Part shown: piece after piece, positions 1 to 6,797 of the stretch | Layout of the letters: each line of letters starts with the position of its first letter | Numbering within the stretch: position 1 is the first letter of the stretch | Source: a bacterium | GTDB lineage: Bacteria; Zhuqueibacterota; QNDG01; JAFGCO01 | Direction: 5' to 3' | Length of the DNA stretch: 64,000 bases | Assembly (NCBI GenBank): GCA_016932575.1 | Contig: JAFGCO010000070.1 | Span: forward strand, 1 to 64,000 | The notes under the pieces: generated by a model | Seen by the model: the letters and a program-made list of their open reading frames with translations, nothing else | Told to the model about the DNA's origin: nothing | Database searches by the model: none | Made by a program: the position numbers and the translations under genes

Positions 1-1
1 C

Positions 2-1906
2 GGCAACGGCAATGACAATTTAAGAGGGGAAGACGGATCCACCGTTATTTTCAACTACTATAACTTCACGGATGAATCCAAACAGGTGTATATGGCTGAA
101 GTTGAAAGACTGGCCTTCCTGTCCAGAGTGCCAAAACCCGAGAAGACCATTGTCTTTGTGATCCGTCCGGATAAATTCGATGATATCAATCAGATCAATC
201 CGGATCAGCCGTTCATTGATGAGCTGCAAACAGCCGGATACAATGTTATTTCCTGGTACAACGAAAATCTGATCGAAGCTGAGAAAGCAACGGTGGATAC
301 ATTGAACGATGCGGATCTGGTGATTATGGGACGCGGCACACCCAGTACGATGTATCAGAATGAGAACAAACTGGTCTGGAACGCCATTGAAGCGCCGATT
401 TTGAATATTGAACTGTGGAATGTTCGCAGCAGCCGGCTGAACTGGTTTAATTCAACCGCTACGGCGCATAAGGATGAGTTGGATGTTGTCCTCAATGCCA
501 CCCTCGACATGGCCAGTGATCCCGTATTTGCCGGCATCACGCCCGATGCCAACGGCGAAGTGCCCTGGGCCGTGGGTCCATATGATTTTCTGAATGAAAA
601 AGAGGCCGGAAATGGAAAAATCCTTGCGCGTTCGGCTACCGATTCCAGTGTTTTGTTCGTGCGTTTCGATCCCTGGGTCGAATTTTATCCAAGCGCAGTT
701 GACAGGCCTGCCGGATATCGGACCATGATCGGGAACGGCAATGACAATATGGATGATACCGCGACCGGGCTTGACATCTATAATTACGATACCTTTACAC
801 CCGAATCCAAAGCGGTTTACATGGCTGAAGTCGAGCGTATGGTCTATCTGGGCAAGGTGCCGAAACCGGCTGCCACCGGCACCATTGTGTATGTCAGCCT
901 TCCTACCAAACACGATGATATCAACGATGTTCATCCCGATTCTTCTCAGATCGATGAGCTGGTCGCGGCAGGATATGAAGTCATCACCTTCTACAACAGT
1001 GCCCTCGAACTGGCCTCTGAAGCCACGCTGGACACACTGAACAATGCAGATCTGGTGATTATCGGCCGTTCAGGCGGCAGCGGTGATTTCGGCGGCGATC
1101 ACAAAGAGGCCTGGAATCATGTGAAAGCCCCGCTGCTCTGTCTGCATTTATGGGCTTTGAGAACCAGCCGGATGAACTGGTTCAACAGCGGTTCCTGTCC
1201 CCATTATGATGAGGTGCCCGCGGTGATGGATGCTATTGTTTCGAATACGAGCGATTATGTATTCAGCGGGTTGAACCTTGCCAGAGGCGACACCCTGCCC
1301 TGGGCAGTCGGACCCTATGATGTCATTGATATCAAGGACGGCGGAAACGCGCAGGTCCTGGCGATATCCGCAGTCGATTCCAGCATTCAGTTTGCACGGT
1401 TCGAGCCGGGCGTCGAATTTTATGATGGCGCCGGTGAATATCCGTGGGGATACCGGACCTACCTCGGAAACGGCAATGACAATTTAAGAGCGGAAGACGG
1501 ATCAACGGTTATTTTCAATTATAAAACCTGGACAACCGAATCCAACAGTATTTTCATGAAAGAAGTTGAACGGATGATGACACTGCCGTCACCCGATCCT
1601 GCAATCTGGACGGATGTTGAAAAAGATAAAAATACTCAGCCGCTTTCTTATCAGCTGAAACAGAACTATCCGAATCCGTTCAATCCGGTGACCAAAATCG
1701 AGTTTACCCTGGCCAAATCCGGATACACCACATTGAAGATTTACAATGTGATGGGTCAGGTTGTTGAAACCCTGGTAAACAAAGACATGCCCATGGGCCG
1801 GCATCAGGTTCAATTCAGTGCCAGAAATCATGCATCCGGCATGTATTTTTATCGTCTGAAATCCGGCGATCAGGTATTGATCAAGAAAATGATGCTGCTT
1901 AAATAA
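2..1906 (+). CDS. Secreted tandem-repeat protein with T9SS C-terminal domain (5' truncated)
   Basis: The reading frame is open to the left edge of the window, so the true start is outside it; the GTG at 86 is internal. The visible 634 residues hold the tail of one repeat and two full repeats of about 230 residues. Each repeat opens with a beta-strand and a DDIN motif, continues through GYxV and an ADLVIxGR strand, then a WNxRSSRxNWFN segment, a PWAVGPYD motif and a GNGNDN turn. The alternation looks Rossmann or class-I-amidotransferase-like (ThuA-like), which is inference from pattern only; I see no catalytic residues I can name. The last 80 or so residues are a T9SS type A sorting domain (NYPNPFNP, then SGMYFYRLKSG, then KKMMLLK). 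It sits directly upstream of two more CTD proteins. The function is unknown; a cell-surface accessory role in polymer handling is a guess. Confidence 0.85.
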   Translation, partial: GNGNDNLRGEDGSTVIFNYYNFTDESKQVYMAEVERLAFLSRVPKPEKTIVFVIRPDKFDDINQINPDQPFIDELQTAGYNVISWYNENLIEAEKATVDTLNDADLVIMGRGTPSTMYQNENKLVWNAIEAPILNIELWNVRSSRLNWFNSTATAHKDELDVVLNATLDMASDPVFAGITPDANGEVPWAVGPYDFLNEKEAGNGKILARSATDSSVLFVRFDPWVEFYPSAVDRPAGYRTMIGNGNDNMDDTATGLDIYNYDTFTPESKAVYMAEVERMVYLGKVPKPAATGTIVYVSLPTKHDDINDVHPDSSQIDELVAAGYEVITFYNSALELASEATLDTLNNADLVIIGRSGGSGDFGGDHKEAWNHVKAPLLCLHLWALRTSRMNWFNSGSCPHYDEVPAVMDAIVSNTSDYVFSGLNLARGDTLPWAVGPYDVIDIKDGGNAQVLAISAVDSSIQFARFEPGVEFYDGAGEYPWGYRTYLGNGNDNLRAEDGSTVIFNYKTWTTESNSIFMKEVERMMTLPSPDPAIWTDVEKDKNTQPLSYQLKQNYPNPFNPVTKIEFTLAKSGYTTLKIYNVMGQVVETLVNKDMPMGRHQVQFSARNHASGMYFYRLKSGDQVLIKKMMLLK

Positions 1907-1915
1907 TCTGCAAAA

Positions 1916-1943
1916 CGAGGAGCGCATTTTAATGCGCTCCTCG
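1916..1943 (+). terminator. Perfect inverted repeat after the first gene
   Basis: A 13-bp perfect inverted repeat with a 2-nt centre starts ten bases after the stop codon. There is no clear T-run behind it (the following bases are ATTATTATG). It may act as a transcript 3' end or as an mRNA-stabilising hairpin between two related genes. Confidence 0.5.
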
Positions 1944-1978
1944 ATTATTATGTTGAATTAAGTCAAGGAGTCTGAATT

Positions 1979-2974
1979 ATGAAAAGAAAGTTATTTATTT
2001 TGGCGATCATGGTGTTTATGGTTCCGATGATAGTCCTGCCCCAATTGCATTGTCTGTATGTATCAACGATTGGCGGAATGGGCGCCCTGAACAGTGAATA
2101 TTTTATCAATAAATTCACGGATTGGGGTTATACCATGGATATTATCGGCCAGAATGATTTGTCCATTTATTTTCCTGAAGACCTGGAACCCTATGATTTT
2201 ATCTTTATTGATGAAGTCGTGTCTTCCGGATCTTTGGAAGCCTCTAATTTTCTGCTTGAACCGCATCCGGTTCCCATTGTGACCACAGAAAACTACGCCA
2301 TCCGCAACAATATTCTGGGGTACTGCAACAACACTCAGGCCACGAATATTCCTGCAGAGCCCATTAAAATTGTGAACGGCGACCATCATATGGCAGCCGG
2401 ATTCGCGACAAATGAGAATGTGACCATTAACACCGGCGGAGGGGCCAATGAAGATCTGATCCCCAATCTGCCTGAAATCGATTTTATCCCGATCGGTCAA
2501 TCCACATCCCTGCCGGATCTGTATGTTGTCTATGGTGTTGAAGCCGGTAATATGACGGTGAACGGCATTGAGATGCAGAACCGCGGGGCCATTGTGGGTT
2601 TTCATGAAAACGGCTTTGCGGCTATTAATGACAATGGGTATGCCTTTATAAAAGCCGCAGTTGAATGGGCTACGGAAGGCGGATCTGCGGTGGAAACAGA
2701 GGTTCTGCCGGATCAGTATGCACTGAGTCAGAACTATCCGAATCCGTTCAATCCCGAAACAACGATTCATTTTCATCTGGCAAAAGCCGGTCATACCATC
2801 CTGACCGTGTACAATGCATTGGGTCAGTTTGTGACCACGCTTGTGGATGAAGATCTGTCCGACGGTCTGCACCATGTCAATTTTCAGGCAGATCAGCTTC
2901 AGTCCGGTGTGTATTATTACAAACTGCAATCCGGTGATTTCAGTGAGATGAAAAAAATGGTTGTATTGAAGTAA
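1979..2974 (+). CDS. Secreted single-domain protein with T9SS C-terminal domain
   Basis: 331 residues. The ATG follows a CAAGGAG ribosome site. The N-terminus is a signal peptide (MKRKLFILAIMVFMVPMIVL). Residues about 22-235 form one alternating alpha/beta domain: a strand beginning HCLYVST, a GYTMDII segment, then DFIFIDEVV, and later an EAGN/GAIVGFHENG segment. It is organised like one repeat of the preceding gene, although identity is low. The end is a T9SS type A domain (NYPNPFNPET, SGVYYYKLQSG, KKMVVLK). Twenty-six nucleotides of the sorting-domain coding sequence are identical to those of the upstream gene. It is probably a secreted or surface-attached companion of the first protein. 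The function is unknown. Confidence 0.85.
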   Translation: MKRKLFILAIMVFMVPMIVLPQLHCLYVSTIGGMGALNSEYFINKFTDWGYTMDIIGQNDLSIYFPEDLEPYDFIFIDEVVSSGSLEASNFLLEPHPVPIVTTENYAIRNNILGYCNNTQATNIPAEPIKIVNGDHHMAAGFATNENVTINTGGGANEDLIPNLPEIDFIPIGQSTSLPDLYVVYGVEAGNMTVNGIEMQNRGAIVGFHENGFAAINDNGYAFIKAAVEWATEGGSAVETEVLPDQYALSQNYPNPFNPETTIHFHLAKAGHTILTVYNALGQFVTTLVDEDLSDGLHHVNFQADQLQSGVYYYKLQSGDFSEMKKMVVLK

Positions 2975-2982
2975 ATGTTATT

Positions 2983-3020
2983 GCGGGATAGAAAAGCAGA
3001 TTTTCTATCCCGCTTTATCT
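2983..3020 (+). terminator. Rho-independent terminator
   Basis: A perfect 13-bp stem (2983-2995 with 3001-3013) with a 5-nt loop, followed by TTTAT. It lies just after the second CTD gene and before a gene with its own ribosome site. Confidence 0.75.
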
Positions 3021-3050
3021 GTTCGGTAATAAAAATAAGGAGGACGGGCC

Positions 3051-4058
3051 ATGACAAAACAATTGTTATCGGGATGTATTTTTTTGTTATTCATTCTTGG
3101 AGCCGGTATTATCAGGGCGGAATGGCAAGTCTATGACTGCAGTTTATTACCGGCAGAAGCGGATACCGCCTGGCATGAGCAGGCCGGATCACATGATGAA
3201 AATCCGGACGGACTTTCGGATTATTTAACAGTTATCGATGATCCGGATATTCCGGGAAATAAGCTTCTGCAATTCGATGAAAGTACCGGGGCACCCAAAG
3301 AAATGTGGTATTTAAACTGGCATGCGGATCCGGCGGTCGGGGCCACTCTTGTTTTCAGGGCAAAAGCGCTGGAGCCCGGAACTTACGGCCGGGATTTTGA
3401 TCTGTATATCTACAACGGCCAGGTCCGGGACCGGTTTGTCAGCAATGACGGCAATCAGATTAAATTGAACAAAGCCGATCAGTCGTCACCGATGGATACG
3501 GGAATCTGGCATATTTACCGTATTACCATTGTCGGGGACCTTCTGGAGGTCTTTGTGGACGAAGATCCGCTGGCTTATCTCAGCGCCCAGGGAGAACCCC
3601 TGGAACCACCGGCATCCAATCTCTTCCGCTTCGGTGATCTGGGATCCGACACCGTGGGTTCGCTGTACGACTGGTTCGCATGGGATGTGAGCGGTGCCTA
3701 TCCGCCGGAAACCGGAACCCCCATTCCCCAATCCCTGATCGATACCGGATCGATGTCAACAGATGTCGATCAGAAAATTATCTCAAATGCACCGGAAGAT
3801 TTCGGACTTCTCCAGAATTATCCGAATCCGTTTAATCCGAGCACCCGAATTACATTCTCAGTTCCGAAAACCGCAAATACCATACTGACGGTTTATAATT
3901 CCGTGGGACAGGAAATTGACATTCTGGTCAATGAATCCCTGAGTGCCGGTATCCATCATACTACCTTTGATGCTCATGAGCATTCTGCCGGTGTCTATTA
4001 TTATCAGTTAAAATCCGGCGGCAATGTTGAAATCAGGAAAATGGTTCTGATGAAATAA
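3051..4058 (+). CDS. Secreted beta-sandwich (LamG/concanavalin-like) protein with T9SS C-terminal domain
   Basis: 335 residues; the start codon follows AAGGAGG. A signal peptide (MTKQLLSGCIFLLFILGAG) is followed by a domain of about 210 residues. Its strands (ATLVFRAKAL, FDLYIYNGQV, IWHIYRITIVGDLLEVFVDE, LYDWFAWDVSG) resemble a jelly-roll sugar-binding or lyase-like sandwich. I see no catalytic residues. The C-terminus is a T9SS type A domain (NYPNPFNPSTRI, SAGVYYYQLKSGG, RKMVLMK). It is separated from the gene before it by a terminator and lies 85 bp ahead of the GH105 gene. A plausible role is surface carbohydrate binding, inferred from fold and context. Confidence 0.8.
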   Translation: MTKQLLSGCIFLLFILGAGIIRAEWQVYDCSLLPAEADTAWHEQAGSHDENPDGLSDYLTVIDDPDIPGNKLLQFDESTGAPKEMWYLNWHADPAVGATLVFRAKALEPGTYGRDFDLYIYNGQVRDRFVSNDGNQIKLNKADQSSPMDTGIWHIYRITIVGDLLEVFVDEDPLAYLSAQGEPLEPPASNLFRFGDLGSDTVGSLYDWFAWDVSGAYPPETGTPIPQSLIDTGSMSTDVDQKIISNAPEDFGLLQNYPNPFNPSTRITFSVPKTANTILTVYNSVGQEIDILVNESLSAGIHHTTFDAHEHSAGVYYYQLKSGGNVEIRKMVLMK

Positions 4059-4131
4059 ATGGATTGATCTGCAATTTTGCGGGGGAGTTTTTGACAGGCT
4101 TCCCCAAAAGATCTGCAATAAAGAATCTGCT

Positions 4132-4137
4132 AAGGAG
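4132..4137 (+). promoter_or_regulatory. Ribosome-binding site supporting a TTG start
   Basis: AAGGAG placed six bases before TTG at 4144. It is the reason for choosing TTG over the ATG at 4165 for the GH105 gene. Confidence 0.6.
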
Positions 4138-4143
4138 CCTTTT

Positions 4144-5340
4144 TTGATCATACGATTTTTACGGATGCTTTTTATTGCCATTCTTGGCTTATTTTTATTT
4201 CAGGCGTCAAAGAAGGAAGCGCCGATCGAGTCATGGTCCTCACGGATGGCCCAATCGGAAATCCACCGTAACCCGGAACCCTGGATGATCGATTTCCGAA
4301 ATAAACCCAAATGGGAATATACCCAGGGTCTGGTGCTAAAAGCCATGCTCCAGGTGTATCAATCCGCACGAGATGAAAATTTTTACCGGTATGTCAAAGC
4401 CTATTATGATCAATTTATTGATTCCACAGGTCAGATTCAGTTGTATAAAATGAGCGATTATAACATTGATCGCATCAATCCGGGGAAACCGCTCTTTTAC
4501 CTGTATCAGGTCACAGGTGATGCGAAATATAAAAAGGCGATTGAGCTCCTGCGTAAGCAGATGAAAACACAACCGAGGACGCATGAAGGCGGATTCTGGC
4601 ACAAAAAACGATATCCGCATCAGATGTGGCTGGACGGTCTGTATATGGCGTCACCCTTTTTGGCTGAATTTGCGAAGACTTTTGATGAACCTGAATTGTT
4701 TGATGATGTGGCAAATCAATTGATACTGATGGATAAATATGCGCGTGACGAAAAAACAGGATTGTTGTATCACGGATGGGATGAGAGCCGGCAGCAGCAA
4801 TGGGCCGATCCGGAAACCGGATTATCCGCCAGTTATTGGGGACGGGGCATGGGGTGGTATGCCATGGCGCTGGTCGATGTTCTTGATTTTTTACCGGTAG
4901 AACACAGACATTATCCGGATATCATTGCGATCCTTAATCGTCTGACCGAAGCCATTGTAAAGGTCCAGGATCCTGAGACGGGACTCTGGTATCAGGTGCT
5001 GGATCAACCGAACCGGAAGGGGAATTATCTGGAATCGTCCGCGGCGACCATGTTTGCCTATACCCTGTTTAAAGCAGTCCGGTATCAATATATTGACCGG
5101 TGCTATTTGAAAAATACTGAACACGCCTGGCAAGGCATTCTGAACCGTTTTATTGAGGTGGACGATGAAGGGTGGATTCACATCCATCAGGGGTGTGCAG
5201 GTGCCGGATTGGGAGGGAATCCATATCGGGACGGGTCATATGACTATTATATCAGTGAGAAAGTGAGAAGCAACGACCCGAAATCGGTGGGGCCGTTTAT
5301 TTTAGCCGCCCTTGAACGCGAACTACTTCAAGCACAATGA
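4144..5340 (+). CDS. Unsaturated rhamnogalacturonyl/glucuronyl hydrolase, GH105
   Basis: 398 residues, typical for GH105. The enzyme removes the unsaturated uronic acid left at the non-reducing end of oligosaccharides by pectate or rhamnogalacturonan lyases. The two catalytic-type aspartates are visible as YNID (D109) and MWLDG (D164). Their 55-residue spacing equals that of D88 and D143 in Bacillus YteR. Further family motifs are GGFWHKKRYP, YHGWDES and SASYWGRGMGWYAMA. The start is read as TTG, because AAGGAG sits six bases upstream and the first ATG is eight codons in. The N-terminus is a membrane-targeting segment without a clear lipobox, suggesting a periplasmic site. The stop overlaps an ATG in the frame of the following GH28 (ATGA). 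There is no sorting domain, unlike the paralogue at 14124. Confidence 0.9.
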   Translation: MIIRFLRMLFIAILGLFLFQASKKEAPIESWSSRMAQSEIHRNPEPWMIDFRNKPKWEYTQGLVLKAMLQVYQSARDENFYRYVKAYYDQFIDSTGQIQLYKMSDYNIDRINPGKPLFYLYQVTGDAKYKKAIELLRKQMKTQPRTHEGGFWHKKRYPHQMWLDGLYMASPFLAEFAKTFDEPELFDDVANQLILMDKYARDEKTGLLYHGWDESRQQQWADPETGLSASYWGRGMGWYAMALVDVLDFLPVEHRHYPDIIAILNRLTEAIVKVQDPETGLWYQVLDQPNRKGNYLESSAATMFAYTLFKAVRYQYIDRCYLKNTEHAWQGILNRFIEVDDEGWIHIHQGCAGAGLGGNPYRDGSYDYYISEKVRSNDPKSVGPFILAALERELLQAQ

Positions 5341-5384
5341 GAAAGGCAAGAATGAATCAGAATATCCATGGGAAAGGCACGATA

Positions 5385-6797
5385 ATGATAAAACACAGAG
5401 ACTCTGCTTCTGTTTATTTTAAAATTGTTGTGACTGTTGTATTCATTGCGGGTCTGTTTTGTTCCTGCACATCCGGTTCGGCAGAGCGCACAGGATGGGA
5501 CCGGATTCCGGAAATTCTTTGTCAGATTCGTCCGCCGGTATTTCCCGATCTGGATTTTCCGGTGACAAATTATGGTGCCAAGGGAGACAGGGAGACAGAC
5601 TGCACAGAATCATTTCGCAAAGCCATACAGGCATGCCATGAATCGGGTGGAGGACGTGTTATAGTGCCTGCGGGGATCTATCTGACGGGGGCGATTCACC
5701 TGAAAAGCAATGTCAATCTTCATCTTGAAAAGAAAGCCATTGTGCTGTTCAGCAGTGATTTTGAGAAATACCTGCCCCCGGTATACACCCGGTTTGAAGG
5801 GGTTGAATTGATGAATTATTCCCCGTTTATTTATGCATTTGAGCAGGAAAATCTGGCCATTACAGGAGAGGGTGTTCTGGATGGACAAGCAGGAGTGGAT
5901 ACATGGTGGTCCTGGGCCGGGAGAGCCTGGGGCGGTTGGCACAAAGGCGCCCCGCATCAGAGAAAGGACAGGGACCGTCTTTTTCAAATGGCCGAAGATC
6001 ATATTCCTGTCGAAAAACGGATTTTTGGAAAGGGACATTATTTACGCGTCAATTTTATTCAATTGTATCGCTGCAAGAACATATTGATCGAGGGAGTAAC
6101 CATTTATCGGTCTCCCATGTGGGAAATCCATCCGGTTTTAAGCGAAAATATTACGGTCCGGAATGTGACTATTGACACCCATGGACCGAACAATGACGGA
6201 TGCAATCCTGAGAGCTGTAAAAATGTGCTTATTCAGAATTGTTATTTTGACACGGGAGACGACTGTATTGCCATTAAATCCGGCCGCAATGCAGACGGAA
6301 GGCGGATTAATGTGCCCAGTGAAAACATCATCATTCAGAATTGTAAAATGAAAGACGGACACGGCGGCGTGGTCATTGGCAGTGAAATTTCAGGAAGCTG
6401 CCGGAATGTTTTCGCGGAAGACTGTGTGATGGACAGTCCAAATCTGGACCGCGCCCTGCGTATAAAAACCAATTCGCTGCGCGGCGGCATTGTGGAAAAT
6501 GTCTATTTCCGGAATGTGGATATCGGCCAGGTAAGCGATGCCATTGTGCGCGTATATTTTCATTATGAAAACGGTGATGTCGGAGAGCATACACCGGTTG
6601 TCCGGAATATCAATCTGTGTCATGTGACCAGCAAAAAGAGCCGGTATGCATTGATGCTGGAAGGATACGCACGATCTCCGATTTCGGATATCACCCTTGA
6701 AAATTGCCGTTTTGAAGGCGTTCAAGAAGGGAACATTCTCAACCATGTCGAAAATTTAATCATGAAAAAAGTAACCATAAACGGTGAATTGCAATAA
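5385..6797 (+). CDS. Polygalacturonase-type glycosidase, GH28
   Basis: 470 residues from ATG 5385, which has GGAAAGG seven bases upstream and begins a clean signal sequence ending in FIAGLFCSC, a possible lipobox. In-frame ATGs at 5337 (overlapping the GH105 stop) and 5352 are alternatives. The fold is a right-handed beta-helix. GH28 signatures occur in order: NYGAKGD near the N-terminus, GEGVLDGQ, NNDGCNPESC, DTGDDCIAIKSG (the catalytic aspartates), GHGGVVIGSE (the conserved His) and LRIKTN (substrate-binding RIK). These hydrolyse alpha-1,4-galacturonic linkages or related pectic backbone bonds. There is no sorting domain, so it is probably periplasmic or lipid-anchored and acts on imported oligomers after GH105/PL1 action. 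Exo or endo mode cannot be read from the sequence; the GG insert after NTD-type motifs fits exo-acting members. Confidence 0.9.
   Translation: MIKHRDSASVYFKIVVTVVFIAGLFCSCTSGSAERTGWDRIPEILCQIRPPVFPDLDFPVTNYGAKGDRETDCTESFRKAIQACHESGGGRVIVPAGIYLTGAIHLKSNVNLHLEKKAIVLFSSDFEKYLPPVYTRFEGVELMNYSPFIYAFEQENLAITGEGVLDGQAGVDTWWSWAGRAWGGWHKGAPHQRKDRDRLFQMAEDHIPVEKRIFGKGHYLRVNFIQLYRCKNILIEGVTIYRSPMWEIHPVLSENITVRNVTIDTHGPNNDGCNPESCKNVLIQNCYFDTGDDCIAIKSGRNADGRRINVPSENIIIQNCKMKDGHGGVVIGSEISGSCRNVFAEDCVMDSPNLDRALRIKTNSLRGGIVENVYFRNVDIGQVSDAIVRVYFHYENGDVGEHTPVVRNINLCHVTSKKSRYALMLEGYARSPISDITLENCRFEGVQEGNILNHVENLIMKKVTINGELQ

Noticed and set aside
452-934. Minus-strand open frame of 160 codons
   Set aside because: It lies wholly inside the first CTD gene, has no ribosome site, and its translation shows no family pattern. 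It is the shadow of the repeat on the other strand, as are the other antisense frames inside genes.
2-1530. Regularly spaced GNGNDN-coding repeats considered as a CRISPR or repeat array
   Set aside because: Spacing is over 700 bp and the sequence between them is coding and itself repeated. They are protein domain repeats.
4074-4106. Possible terminator before the first GH105 gene
   Set aside because: The G-rich and C-rich arms pair with a mismatch and the T-run lies in the loop rather than after the stem.
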